From Ustulina deusta (lineage: Eukaryota > Ascomycota > Sordariomycetes > Xylariales > Xylariaceae), in assembly GCA_023159155.1 (NCBI GenBank), contig JAJNNX010000049.1:124001-188000 (forward strand): DNA of 64,000 bases. The letters are read 5' to 3'. This document shows positions 12,104-25,411 of the stretch, piece after piece; position 1 is the first letter of the stretch, and the number at the start of each line of letters is the position of its first letter. The position numbers were made by a program, and so were the translations under genes. Below the pieces are notes generated by a model. That model did no database searches, was not told where the DNA came from, and saw nothing but the letters and a program-made list of their open reading frames with translations.

Positions 12104-14154
12104 ATGTTCGACGTCATCTGGACCGATCCCAACGTCGAGCACATGGGGGAACGGATGTTGAGAAAGGAACAAGAGGCAAAGGAAAAGGAAAAGCGGAAGG
12201 CCGAGAGTAGTCGCCATTCCGTTTCAACCAGCAGCTCGTCCGCCCTCAGTGACCGAGGTTTTAATTTATTCGCCAGCAGAGCGAAAAAGAAAGGTTCAAC
12301 ACCGTCAGGAGGGAAGACGAATCCATATGTCCCAAGCTATGAAGAGCCGGAGTGCGGCAACGCGAAGGCTCGTCGAACCTCGACGTATGGCGTCAAAGCC
12401 GCGCCCGCCAACCATGACGGACCCGAGATTTTACCCAAGCCTTCCGACGGACCCTTGATACCAGTAAAGTCTGGTCAGCTTGAAGAAACTCGTCCACTGA
12501 TACCACGAGGTAAGAGCCAGTGTTCTGCTGTCCATTAATTTGGTTTCTAATTTACGTACATGTTAGACTCCGCTCTCTCCAAATGGGCACACCAGGCAGC
12601 CGTCGCAACTGGTGTTTTTGAAAAGATTGTAACAAATGAGACCGATCCAGAAACCAATTCAGAAGATTACGTGCAAACTCTCGGCCCCTCTTCTTTTGTC
12701 ACTCAAACTATCGAGACCACAGTCTCGCCACGCACCGAAGAGGATATCGATCAACTACTCATAGAAACTCATATTTCATCAGACGGGATCAAAATCCAAA
12801 CTCCACCGTTAGCGGATGTGCCTGAGGAGACGTAAGTTAATCCTAGTCTAGCTTGGGAAAAATTAAGTTATTGATGGACATTATAGAACCCCCCAGGCAT
12901 GCGAGGAACCCGAGGCTTTTCCACCTCCGTACAATTTCCCTCAAACTCCACCACCACTTCGTCATCAGGGCAACCGGGTTGTATCCTCCCCAGGGTTTCG
13001 GGGCCGTCGTCGTTTAGGGGATCCTGAGGCGTGGAAGCCGCCGCATGAGTGGGATTGTACCCCAACTAAGCAAAGCGCCATAAGTACGATGAATGAACGA
13101 CTTCAGATGGCAGCAGCCACCCCAGGTGGCAATAATTCCGCGGTTCCAGCTCTTCCAGTCTTACAAAGGGAGCTCCGGATGATGGCGGCAGCCACCTCGG
13201 AACTTATGCTAGCGAATCTAAAGTCAAGCATGGGAGAGGCCACAGATGCAATGGTATATAAAGAGCTCGAGATGACTAAGAAACGTTGGATGTTTTCCGC
13301 ACTGCACCGACAAGATGGCTACGCGCAATTGATAGAGCACTCTAACGAGCGCCCGGAAAAAGCGACTGCACCCAAGCGAAACAGAATTCTAGCACTTTAT
13401 GAGACCCCTAGTAAGTCATCCCGGATTAAACGTCGTGGAAGAAAAGGCTAATATATTTGCAGCATCGGCTTCGTTTCTCGCAGCTCTCTACCCTACAGTC
13501 CCCGTCACTCACCTCTCACCTCAACCTTTATCACCCAATTCTTTCCCTAATGTCCACCCACTACTAGTACCGTCAGTTTCAGTTTCCGCGAGTTCCCGAG
13601 CTCTTCCACCCCAGCTGTATTCCGCCGTAACATGCTTGACGATGCCCGCCCTACTTCCCTCCACAGATATACCGCCATTCCTCCGCCATATTAATCGATG
13701 CCTAGCACCGGGTGGCGCTCTGCACTTGACGATTATTGATCCGCAGCCTGTATCGTCTTCAATGGGTCCAAAATTAAGACAATGGCTCTTTGCAAACCTG
13801 TTGATTAACCTAGAGCAAGCTTTCCGTACCACTTGGCCCAGCGAAACTTTCCCGGCTTGGTTGGCAGTGGGCCGTCTTCGTGGAAAAGGTAGTACCATTG
13901 CGACTAAAACTATCCCGGCCATCCCGGTCATACCCAATAGTCCTAGCAAAGAGGACTTGAAGACAGAGCTTCGCTGCTTGTCGAATAGATTGCTGTGGCA
14001 AGAAGTTTGGGGCGGGTTTGTTCAAGCATCACGATGGTGGTGGGAAGATAAGGAGATAATCCAGGAGTGCGTTAGACTGGGTACACATTGGCAGTGTTCT
14101 CACATTATCGCTGTGAAGGAAGATCCTATTAAGAGTTCAAGATCTAGCCACTAA
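12104..14154 (+). CDS. Methyltransferase-domain-like protein
   Basis: Four exons, 12104-12509, 12567-12831, 12887-13410 and 13463-14154, with introns of 52-57 bp, give 628 aa in one frame. Residues 1-220 are low-complexity and charged (a Lys/Glu run MLRKEQEAKEKEKRKAE, then Ser-rich and Pro-rich stretches), probably disordered. From about residue 390 a Rossmann-like methyltransferase half is visible: FLRHINRCLAPGGALHLTIID is the typical post-motif region after strand 4, followed by LRQWLFANLLINLEQAFRTT and FPAWLAVGRLRG, a pattern of fungal type-11 methyltransferase-like proteins. I do not see the glycine-rich SAM-binding motif I (DxGxGxG), so catalysis is doubtful and a regulatory or degenerate role is possible. 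Start chosen at the ATG in AAGATGTTCG, after a stop in the same frame. Confidence 0.8.
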
Positions 14155-15519
14155 GCGGTTAAAGTGGGCTGCTAGGCCATCTTTTTGCGGCAGACCGAGC
14201 GGTGCTTGCTTGGCATCACTACATAGGCGTCCAGGACGGGTTATATTCAGGAGACTTCAGGGGACTACCATGGCATCACGCTCTATACCCAACCGGAAAC
14301 TAGTAGTTTTATGGCTAGTCCCGGGTTTAGGATTTGCTTTCTTCTCTTTGTTATTCCTGTTCTCTATTTTCGACCTGTGTATATTGACGGCGCTGGGTGG
14401 CAAACGGCTCAGTAATGATTCACCATTGGGTGACTTTCAACAGAGCAACTTACCTAGAGAGATAGGTTCAATGAATGCGACCTGGAATCACTTCCATGCT
14501 GGGTTGTATTTGTCATTATATTTTGTGAAATGTTCCGATGACCCGCATGAAAGTACTTTTATGCTCGCAGTTCCGTCCTTACCACTATACATATGCCAAT
14601 TCATAGAATCTCTCAAATTATTTGTTTGTAAGCCTTTAGGCTAAGTGAACGGAACGTGTTCAACAATCTTGTAAGCGATAAAAACACACGTGGGTACCCT
14701 ATACTGCTTCAATGTAGCATCACCATTTGTAGGCATTACTTTATATTGAAATGGTGCGAATAGAAAATAGTGGCTTGATATGAGGGAAAGCCGCCTTGTG
14801 GCTTTACATATGGGAGATATATAAAACGCCTTGAGCGGTGCTTTTTCTGCATCATAGAAAATCACTAACCACTCCTTAGCTAGCTTTCGCGTTGAATTAA
14901 ATTATTGCATTCTCTCTTGGTCGTCAGGCTCCCCAATACTAATAATCGGAATTATGCTAGGAAGTGTAGGTTCGGCCTATCTCCTAGTATAATAAGGGTG
15001 AGGTAAGTGGCCCCAAACTAGCATGGCCTGTTTACCAGTGCCCACTTCAATATCCAAAAACCGAAAATCCTGGCATAGGAAATAGTTTTTGTCTATAAAT
15101 TGGCAAAGTCTAGATTCGGGACGGGATTCACCGAAATTGTTTACTGCGCCATAAGTGCAGGATTCTACAAATGCACAAGCTGTTCCCGTTTCCTTTCCTC
15201 ACCTCTCACAACCTGTACTATTGCCTGTCCTTTGATGTAGAACGATACTGGCTGTGGGATTGGACCGTAAGGGTTTGGTTGCCTCGTAAAGAAATGGAGG
15301 TTGTCGACTTTATCGACGCAATAGGGATATGCACTTCTGGTGTCTATGTAAAAACATGGTATAACAACCTATAACCTCATCTATTATCATAGCACGATCA
15401 CAGTTTCTAAGACGTCATCATGGGCAAGCCACCATAAGAGCTCTCTTCCGGGTCTGATGAAACGGTGTGTCCATCTCGATATAATATCAGCTCTACGTAG
15501 CCGCTTCTGACCCCCTCAT
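14155..15519. other. Intergenic region
   Basis: Downstream flank of the methyltransferase-like gene. A 144-codon frame at 14210-14644 has two hydrophobic stretches but no family resemblance, and it sits where a 3' UTR is expected. Nothing else supported. Confidence 0.5.
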
Positions 15520-16159
15520 CCTCTTAAAATCAGTGGCGATAGAATCCTAGACCTCACCCGCCGAAGCAGCTCCTCATCTTTCGGGCTCAAGGAGTATGTG
15601 CTGCTTCCCGTCCTCCCACAAACCAACCCCCTGCATATCTCGAGCGACAGCTCATCCAGCGGAACGCCTGCGTACCCCGGGCCGTGCCACGGAACGTGAG
15701 CAGGTTCACGATAGAGCGTAGCCGGGAGTGCGTTCCTAGTGCGAGGAGGACTGGGGAGACCTTCGTCGGTTTCTGTGGATAGGAGAACGACGATGCAAAT
15801 CTATCAACCTTTTTTTTTTTTTCGGCGCATGATTGGGATGATGGGGATAGATAGTAACGAAAAGAAAAAGAAAAAAAAGAGGCAAAAGTGAGAAAGAAAA
15901 GGGAAGAAGAAGGGGGAGGGGGGGGGGTTATAGGGGTAAACATACCAGATTGAAAAGCCATACTCCCCTGCGACTTAACAAGCACGCTGACAACGGCCAT
16001 CTTCTCCTGGATCTTCGGCGCGGGGGCATATTTAGAAAACGCGTTGAGAGTGTATTCGCCGACGCCATTAGGGCCTCCGACGAAGACGGCTACGAGACTC
16101 GCGAGCGGCGCAAGCAGAATCCGATCGTTCGAAGCGATGATATCTGAAAGGCTGACCAT
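15520..16159 (-). pseudogene. Short-chain dehydrogenase (SDR) remnant with internal deletions
   Basis: The first 50 codons read like the N-terminus of a fungal NAD(P)-binding SDR: MVSLSDIIASN, then VAVFVGGPNGVGEYTL (normally a TGxxxGxG nucleotide motif) and FSKYAPAPKI. The next codons jump to LVKSQGSMAFQS, which resembles the strand-5 region LVLSxGxM of the same family, so about 40 residues including the GRS cofactor loop are missing. The frame then crosses poly-A, poly-G and poly-T tracts. Near 15790-15520 the C-terminal part reappears (LLTFRGTARG, then after a one-base shift YAGVPLDELSLEICRGL and SLSPKDEELLRRV). The catalytic Tyr-x3-Lys region is absent. I read this as a gene collapsed by two deletions. 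The remaining frame is open by chance, so an automated predictor may call a 190-aa protein here. Confidence 0.6.
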
Positions 16160-17892
16160 TTTCTTCTTATGCGACTCCTGACGCTCCTCGTCTGTTGCAG
16201 TTTCATGGATATAGGTATCTTAATCATCTTGTTGGGGTTAACATGTGTTTTTATCTCCTGTGAGTGTTCAGGGTATATACAGCCCTTTGTTTGGGCACTT
16301 CAAGTTCTACCCATTCTACCTCGCTGTCAGGGAGAGTGAAATGCGTTGTTGCGCAAAGAGGCTAAAACTACCTACCGGCGAATACTCACTTTGTTATCTT
16401 CATCACATAACAACTGCCGATCGCCGACGCCCCAACCCGGGAGCACAAGTATGTCTAGGCGCGGTGAGCTGGCCACCAAAAACCTGCGCGCATGCTTGTG
16501 TATTGGAGACACAACAGAGAGCCACTCGGGGATAAATCTGAGCGATCCTAAACAATGTCAGCGAAAACTTTGTAGCACGTGTCTTGAAACCGCACACCTT
16601 ATTTTTGCTACCAAAGCTGAATCAACAGTGCTACTGTGTTAGGAGCCGAGATCTAGATCCGTCGAAACTGCCGAGGGCTTGCGTAAGTCCCTGATGGAAG
16701 GGACGGGGCAGGGGCCATTGATAATGTAGCAATCCTTTTCCCCAGGCTTGGTATGTAGAGCCCGAGTGGTGCAAGAGGGAGGGCAAGCAAGTGAGCAGCA
16801 CAAAGTGTATACGAGAAACGAGACAAGTTCCTCTCTTAACCCTGCGATTAAAACCTCTAGGAAGGTAGTTTGACCCATCCAGGGATAGTCTCCAAAGTAA
16901 AAATCAACCAAGCTGTCACAGTCGTGCCTGTTAACTCATCTACTTTTCCCACGCATGTCGAGACATCCCCTAGCGCTTCTACTCGGGAATAATACTTTGG
17001 ATCAAGGTGTTGGGATATTTCGTACTATTTTTACCAACATTCCCCCCTTGCAAGTTGCGGAAGTTCATGTGTTATATAATGTAGCCACACCATTTATGAA
17101 TTCACCAGCTTTCAAAACGAGACACTAGTGTGACCACGATGTCTTATCTCTCATCTATAACGCAGTACAAAAGGGGGTTAAAAGTGGGCGGGTTGTAGGA
17201 TTCACTCCCTCCCTATGTTAGAGCACGGTAGTCAGACTGCATTCGTTACTAGCCCTCGGCTCCCGTTGTCCTCTTGACCAGTAGCCTGGTTGATTTGTGT
17301 TTATCTAAGTGTGGCTCGGATGCCACACCATACGAGAGTTGGAATTTCTCCATTGGCCATAGCTTTGTTCCCTGTTTGAATAACCGCGTCTGCTGAATCA
17401 CACATTTCCAATGATATGCGCGTCATCCAAGTAGATCTCCTTGCCTCCTTGTGTAGGCAATGGTGCCAGAACAGCCATTTCGGTATATTATAGGCTTTTA
17501 TTAATACTCCAGACTTGAAAATACCTAGACCTTTACACAGCAGTTTCCAAATGTGAAAAGGTTAAGGTAGGGGTTGGAGCACGGACAACATAAGGGCACA
17601 GGTATCACATTCGTATAGATAAACCAGCTTTTCCGCTTTACACGGTTAGTTCCAGTCAATCTAACACTGATATGCCTCCCACTTCAAAATTCGCCGCAAG
17701 AAAAGATTTCAAGCGAACCGCAACTGCTCCACGTGCAACATAACTCCCCCCATCACATAACTTACCTCAAATTACTAGCCGCCCAGACGCTTGTCGATTA
17801 ATTATCGAGTAGTCTCAGTCTTCCATCGCTCACCGTAGGTTGCTATGCCACCAGTTCTGCATCCCATTCTTCCGCCGCTAACGCAGCGCTAG
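16160..17892. other. Intergenic region
   Basis: No supported gene. Short frames at 16245-16642 and 16639-16911 lack any recognisable feature. GC is slightly below that of the genes. Confidence 0.5.
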
Positions 17893-18093
17893 ATGTGCGA
17901 ATATAGACAGACAATATGCGAGAACTGCGATGTAGCGGTGGTAGCCGAAAAGGTTCTCCAGAAATGCACGAACCTCGACAAAGATGCGCCACCGTGTAAA
18001 GCAGATGCCGACACCTCAGAGATCACTGAATTGATAAGTGAAGGGAGATGCCAAGAATGCGCGTATCTTACTCCCATGAGCAATGAAGATTGA
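17893..18093 (+). CDS. Small cysteine-rich hypothetical protein
   Basis: Uninterrupted 66-codon frame starting MCEYRQTICENC. Seven cysteines include two CxxC pairs (CENC near the start, CQEC near the end) and a KC...PPC pair between, a layout seen in small fungal zinc-ribbon-like or Cys-rich hypothetical proteins that begin MCxY. No signal peptide, so it would be cytosolic or nuclear. It lies 256 bp before the left target-site duplication of the first LINE. I do not recognise the family, and the frame is short enough to arise by chance. Confidence 0.35.
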   Translation: MCEYRQTICENCDVAVVAEKVLQKCTNLDKDAPPCKADADTSEITELISEGRCQECAYLTPMSNED

Positions 18094-18348
18094 TCGCTGA
18101 GTCGGACGGGGGGTTGATACTCGAAGATGTGGTTGTGATTGCTTTGATACACGTTGCGAGTGGGATATAAGGGCTGGGATACTTCTGCAAAGCTACTCGT
18201 GATTATACAAGTCAACCCCTAGTTACAGAGCCCTCAGATATGTATGTACACGCGCTATTTGATTTGCTATTTGGCACATCCGGAGATGAACAGCCAGTTT
18301 GTTAGTCGAGTTATTCAGTCAACCGGTCAAGGGGCCAATCAGTTAGGG

Positions 18349-18363
18349 CACTATTGTATTTGC
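18349..18363. repeat. Target-site duplication of LINE copy 1, left
   Basis: CACTATTGTATTTGC immediately before the CACCTT start of the LINE. The right copy at 31503-31517 differs by one T/C. Confidence 0.85.
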
Positions 18364-18847
18364 CACCTTCCTTCCTATTTATTATCTGTGCGCTTGGAAT
18401 TGTTAGTCCAGTGCAGCGCATACCACCAAAATCCTTAACAGCGCTAAAATTAGCGCTGTTCTTACAAAACACCAAAGGTCTAATTAGTAATAGTTTCTAG
18501 CGTGGCTAAAAAACTTCGCTAATATAAAACCCTACTACCCTGTTACAAACTATTATAATATTTAATAATATTATAAATATATATATAAAAATATTTATTA
18601 TTAATATGTTAATATAAGCTAACTTTAAGCTAGCAAAACAGGCCAAAAATTAGACGATTAACCTACTACTAAAACTAAAAATAATTAAAAAAAAATTAAA
18701 AATTAAAAATTTTTGCTTTATAATATGCTAAACAAACAGTACGTAAAAATTAATTATAAAAACAAGATCTGCTAAAAAGTTATTATATAGCTAGTAACTA
18801 TACTAAATAATTTTATATATTTATTTTAAAGCAATACTTAAGCTAAC

Positions 18848-19068
18848 AGTTACGGCTGGCTGGCTGGCCCACTGACCCCTTATCGATAAAGGAACCCATA
18901 GGTGGCACAGGCCACCCATTGCACACACAACTATCCAACCGTACATATATAAATCTCTCTACATATTATTTATACTTAGTTTCTTTTTTTTTTCTTTATC
19001 TTATAATTAATATATATTTAAAACCTTAATTAAAAGCTTTACTTTTTAAAAAAATACTTGCTATAATA
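18848..19068 (+). repeat. 5' LTR of nested Ty3/gypsy element 1
   Basis: About 221 bp aligned to the 3' LTR. The first half is little mutated (GGCTGGCTGGCTGG kept), while the second half is heavily T/A-converted. A TATA-like TATATAAA lies at about 18946. End boundaries are accurate to a base or two because LTR termini are RIP-altered. Confidence 0.85.
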
Positions 19069-20844
19069 ATTGTAAGATCTATATAACTTTAAAAAAGCTT
19101 AAAAAGTTTTATATTTTATTTAAATAATTAATGCTAGGCTAACTTTTAACCCTAGCTTTTAGAAAACCAATCGCACCTTCTAACTAACCCTACTAATTAA
19201 TACTAAAGCTAAAATCTTTAATTAAAACAATAAATTATAAACCCTAAACAAGACTTATTGCTAATAGCACATAATAATAACCCTAATATAAATAACCCGA
19301 ACCCCCTATAGGGTAACCCGGCTAGCAAACTATTATTAGCGCCTACTAATAAAACAGTACGCTTTAACTTTGCAAATTTTATAAACTTATACTTATGTTC
19401 TAACAAGATTTTTATAATTAATATAAATAAACATTTGTTTAAAGTTATATTAATATGTATATTAGCTAAGTCCTATACTATAAATTATAGGAATAATAAT
19501 AATAAATTTTATAATATTTTTAAAAAACTTTACTAACTAATTTATAAGTAATACTAATAAATTATTAATAATAATAATTTTATAAATATTTAATATAATT
19601 TTATAATAAACTAGATTTAAAAAAATATATTAATTAAAATTTATAACCTAACTGTTTTAATAAAACGTAGTAATATTTATGTTTTTTATTTTAAATTAGT
19701 AATTAATAAAAAAAAAATAATCTATTTAAAATTTAAAGATTTAATAGATTAAGAAATATTTAATAAAACTTACTAAATTAACTAAAAAGTTTTATTTAAA
19801 AAAAAATATTTTTAAACTATTATAGTAAAGGTTTAAAACCTTATTACTTAAGATTTATACTAATTAGTAATAATAGTAAATTTAAACTTAAATATTATAA
19901 TAGTCTATTTTAAAAAGTTTAATAATAAAAACTTAGAATGTTTTAAGCTAGTAAGTAGTTAGATTAACTCTTTTTAGAAAGAACTTAAAAAAAAAAAAGC
20001 TAAACTAACTAAGTCTAATTAATTAGTAGCTAACCTAATAACCTATATCTAAGGCGTTACTCCAAGTTCTATTATTTTAGGAGTTATAATAAAAAGTAGC
20101 TATAAGAAATCGGTTAAAATCAAAGTTCTAATTTTTTATAATAAAAATTTAAAAAATAAAATTATTTTTTAAGTTTAGTACTAATTCTAATTAAACTGTT
20201 TTTATATTAATAATAACTAGTTTAATAATAATACTACAAAAATAGCTAATATTAAATCCTATTTAAAAAGCATAGTTATAAAAAATTTCTAACTATACTT
20301 AAACAATATTTACCTAGATTATATTAAAAAATCTAAAAAGCTAATAATATATTTTACTTAGTAATACTTAGACTTAAACAAAAAATAAAAATTTTATGTT
20401 AAGTTTAAAAAGTTAAAATTAAAATTTTTAGCTAAGTTTTAAAGCTTTAAGAATTCTTTTGTCTAATTGGCTGGTAAATAGTAAATTACTAAATCTTTAT
20501 AAAAAATTTTTTTTTATAAAAAAATTACACTTAATAGATTAAAAAACTAAATAATTAATTAATATTTTAATAATAAATATAATTTTAAAATGTTTATTTT
20601 TTATTATAAATAATTAATATATAATATGTTAAAAACAGATGTAGCTATAAAATAATATAAAAACGCTACTGCAGTAACCTCTAGCAATAATACTAGATGC
20701 CCTAGCTATATAAATTCTACTTTAAATAATATATAAAGATCTTAAACTAGTAGTAACTCTAATATTAAAGCTTTAGCTAGTACTAAGCAATTCTATTTAA
20801 AGCTTAGCTTTAATAAAATAAAATATTTAATAAAGAAAAAATAG

Positions 20845-20886
20845 TGCTTTATATGCTATAAAAAAGAATACTGCACTAAGGACTAT
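20845..20886 (+). other. RIP-altered CCHC zinc knuckle of Gag
   Basis: Frame reads C F I C Y K K E Y C T K D Y. The spacing fits CX2CX4HX4C exactly. The His codon is now TAC and the last Cys codon TAT, each one transition away. Confidence 0.7.
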
Positions 20887-22640
20887 CCTTTTGCAAAAAA
20901 ACTAAAGCTAATAAATAAGAAATAAAAAGTATAGCTTGCTGCGCTATTTATAAAATATAGATAAGAAAACTTATTAAAAAAAAATATTAAAACAGATAAA
21001 ACAAAAAAAGCTTAGCCCTAAAAAATATATACTTTTTTCTAAAAAACTTGTTAGCTAAACTAAACATTAATAATATAAAAATTTTTTTAATTTTATTTTT
21101 AAGAAAAAATCCTTTTATTATAATTTATATACTAATACTAAATAGAACTATTATTACTATAAAAAATATTTTTATTAATATAGGAATAAATAAATATATT
21201 TTTGTAAACTTCTGCTTTATAAAACTTATTCTATTTAAACTAAATGCTACAGTTATAAATAATTTTTTAAAATAAATAGTTTTAAAATATAATGCCTAAT
21301 TTTAATAAAGTATTAAGAAAACTATTATAGTAGATTTTTGTTTATAAAACAAGATTTTTAAAAATGTTCTATTAATTAAAATTAAAATAAAATATAAATT
21401 ATTAATTAAAAAGGTATTTTATAAAACGTATAATATTTTACCTGATTTGCAAAAAAAATACTATATCTTTTTGCCTAACCTGCTTTTAAAAAACTATAAA
21501 AAAAAAAAAAAAAAAAAAACTTCTATAGAGCAACACTCTACTTATATACCTAACTATATCAAGCTAGAACTTATACCCTTTTTTTTTAAAAATATATAAA
21601 TTTTATATAACAAACTAATTTAAGTGCTATTTAACTTTTTAATTATTATATATAAAAAATAGGTAAAGTAGGCTAACCCTATAGTTTTACTTAATTTTTA
21701 ATAAAAAAAACCTATATTAAACCTTATACTAAAAAAAATATAAAAAATAAACTATTAATTAGTTATTACTAAAATAGATCTTAAACCTTTATATATGCTT
21801 TTATTAAAGGAGATAAAAGAGCTATATAATATTTAAGGACTATACTAGTTATAAAAAAATATAATTAGATAGTATAAATATTTGTTTATTACTAATATTA
21901 TTATTATTAATACTATACTTTTTTTTAGTGTGCTTAGATATAGGAAAATTAAAGCTTATATTATAAATATTTATAAAATTAATATAATTATTTATAATAA
22001 AAAAAATAAAAAAATATTCTTAAATAGAAAAAAAGAAAAACTAAAGCATAAAGTTTAGGAGCTGGTCCTTAAGAAATACTAGGATTTATTTAAAATTTTT
22101 AGTAAAATTAATTTTAATAAACTATTTTTTAATTAATTAATTAACTATTATATTAAATTTATATTTAGCAAAAGTATTAAAAATTTTATAGATAATTTTT
22201 TATATTATATATTTTTAAAAAAATTAAAAGCTTTAAAAAAATATATGGTAAATAATTTATAAAAAAGGTTTATTAAGCTTAGGAATATTTTTTTTGTTAT
22301 TTTAATACTTTTTGCTTTAAAACTAAATAGTAGTTTTTATTTTTATATAAACTATTGCAAGATTAATGTTTTTTTAAAAAAGAATAAATACTTATTGTTA
22401 TTAATTAAAGAAATTCTATTTTGTATTTTAAAGGCTAAAATTTTTATAAAAATTAATATTTAATAAATATTTTATTATATATAGATATATTTTAATTATA
22501 AAGATTTTATTATTTTTAAGATATACTATAAATTATTTAAATATAAAGTGTTGCTTTTTAGTTTATTAAATAGCTTTGCTACTTTTTAATAATATATAAA
22601 TAGTATTTTAAGCAAATATTTAAATAATTTTTATAGTATA

Positions 22641-22652
22641 TATATTAATAAT
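22641..22652 (+). other. Reverse transcriptase catalytic motif YIDD changed to YINN
   Basis: In the context SIYINNILIYFNNLKKY, typical of Ty3/gypsy RT (SVYIDDILIYS). Both Asp codons read AAT, as expected from GAT under G-to-A change. Confidence 0.8.
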
Positions 22653-25400
22653 ATATTAATTTATTTTAATAATTTAAAAAAATATTAAAAGTATATAAAA
22701 AAAATATTTAAGTGCTTAAGAGTTATAAGCTTATAGGCTAATTTAAAAAAATATAAGTTTTATGTTAGTAAGACTAAATATTTAAGTTATATTATAAAAT
22801 AAAATAAAATTAAAATAGACTTTAAAAAAATATTAATAGTTTGTAATTAAATAAAACCTATTTTTTTAAAAGTAACTTAATTTTTTTTAAAATTTTATAA
22901 CTTTTATTAATATTTTATTAAGTATTATAGCTAAATTGCTAAACCTTTATTTAATTTAATTAAAAAAAATATTATATTTTATTAGAACAAAGCTTATTAA
23001 TATATTTTTAATAAATTTAAAAATAAACTAATAAATATTTCTGTTTTAGCTTATTTTTATTATAATTAGGAAACTTGCTTAGAAATAGATATATTTAATA
23101 GAGTAGTAGCTAGATATTTTTTTTAGAAAGGCAATAATAAAAAATGGCACTTAATAGCTTTTTATTTAGAAATTTTATATAGGTCTAAATTAAACTACCC
23201 TATTTATAATAAGAAAATATTAGTAATTATTAAAAGCTTTTAATGCTAAAAACTAAAATTAATAAAAATTTAGAAAAACTAACTTTTTATTATTATTACG
23301 GACTATAAAACATTTAAATATTTTGGTACAAAATAATAGCTAAACTAGTAGTAAGCGAATTAGGCTAACCTTTTAATGCAGTATTATTTTATAATTATAT
23401 ATTGGCTTAGTTTTAAAAATATTATTGCTAATACTATATTTTGGAAATAAAAAGATCTGCGAACTTAAAAAAGCAAAATAAAATACTAAAAATATATATA
23501 AATATTTAAACTAGTAAATAAAATAGAAAATATTGCTATAAATATATTATATTATTTTAATATAGTAGATATTTTTATTAATGCTTTATTTTTTGCTGTA
23601 TTATTGGTTAATAAAGTCTTATAGTAAAATAAAAAAAGCCTAGAATTAAAAATCTATTAAATAAAGGCTTAATTAAAACAAAATAAATATTAGAACTTTA
23701 TTAAAGGATTGGTAATTTATAAAAAATAACTAATAGTTCTTAAAATAAATTACTTACTTATTTAAATTTTAAAAAAAATATATAAAAAAATAACTATAAT
23801 ATACCCTAGATAGAATAAAACCTATAAACTTATTATTTCTTAATATTAATAGCCTGGTATATTAGCTAATTATAATATATATATAACGAACTGCTTAAAA
23901 TACCGCTTAGTAAAAGTACTACAAAATAAGACTTCTGGTTTTTTATAGCTAATATTTATATTTTTAAAACTTTTTTAATACGTAGTTATAAACTTTAAAA
24001 AAATAGTAATAAATAGAAAAAAAAGCAAATTTATATTTGTAATAGTAAATAGGCTTAATAAATTTTTATAGTTTATAGCATACAATAAAATAGTTATTGC
24101 TTGGAAAACTATATACTTATATTATAAAAGGCCCTTCTCAATCTATAGGCTTTTTAAATAAATAGATTCTAATAGGGGCCCCTAGTTTATTTTGTTTTTT
24201 ATTAAAAAATTAGCTAAAATCCTAAATATTAAATAGAAGCTATTTTTAATAAGCTACTATAAATCTATAAAACAAGCTAAAATAATTATAAAATATTTAG
24301 ATCAAAAATTATAACTTTTTTATAATTACTATTAAGATAATTAGGCAGACGTTTTTTTAGCTATAGATTTTATTACTATTTCTTTACTATATAAATTAAT
24401 AGGTTTATAATCCTATAAAGTACTATTTAGCTTTTTTATACTAAACTACTATAACTAGATAAGCTATACAACTAATATTGCTATATTTCTTATAAAAAAA
24501 AAGTTTAATTAAAAAAAAGCTTAAAAAATAGTATAGATTATTAGTAAGTATATTAATATAGCTAAGTTAATCCTAAAGCAAACCTAAAAAAAAATAATTT
24601 TAAAAAAAAACTGCTACTGATAGGAACCTAACTTTAGAATGAGAAACTAGGTGTTTATTATTAAAAAATAGTAATTATAGATTATAAACCGGCTGTTTAA
24701 CAAACTAGACTATTTATTAATATGTTAATATTTTAAAATCTTAAAAAAAAACAGGCTTTATTACTTTTTAGCTAAAAGTGCTTTTAATATAAAAATTAAT
24801 AGATTTATACTATGCTAACTAATTATAGAAATATTTAAATAACTTTTTATTGGGTTAATTAGCAAAATAATTAGTAAGTAAAGCAATAGTACTTAAAAAA
24901 AATTAAGAATAGAAAGTTAAATATGTTTAAATTTTGTAATTATATTATAAAAAAACTTTATAATACTAAGTGGACTAGAAAGGCTAGAACTTTAATAAAT
25001 AATAGTATTTAGTTAGTAATTTTAAAAACTTTTTGAAGCTGCTGCTATTATTTTATAAAAATAACCTAGATTTGCTAGAACTGCTAAAAAAATTAAAAAA
25101 TTAACTAAAAGCTGCAAAGAAAGATAAGTTTGAAGAAATATATTTAAAAAATAATGCATTAGAAAAATTAAAAAAATTGCTGTTATAACGCTTAAAAAAA
25201 TATAACGCAAATATAAGTGCAATAATAAACTATATTAATAAACTGCAACTTTAATAAGCTATAGAAAAGCTTTAAGCGCTTTTATAGAATAAAGGCCTGT
25301 AGTATAGTAGTAAAAGAGCAGATACCCAAAGTAATCCTTTTTTTTACTAGAAAGCAGCTAAAAACCTGGAGTTCAAATCTTAGGGCAAGATTTTTTTTTT

Positions 25401-25411
25401 AAAGGGGGGGT
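25401..25411 (+). other. Polypurine tract
   Basis: AAAGGGGGGG directly before the 3' LTR, the usual plus-strand primer position. It follows an 11-base T run. Confidence 0.75.

Noticed and set aside
14210..14644. 144-codon frame with hydrophobic stretches after the methyltransferase-like gene
   Set aside because: Lies in the expected 3' flank and resembles no family; hydrophobicity comes from T-rich DNA.
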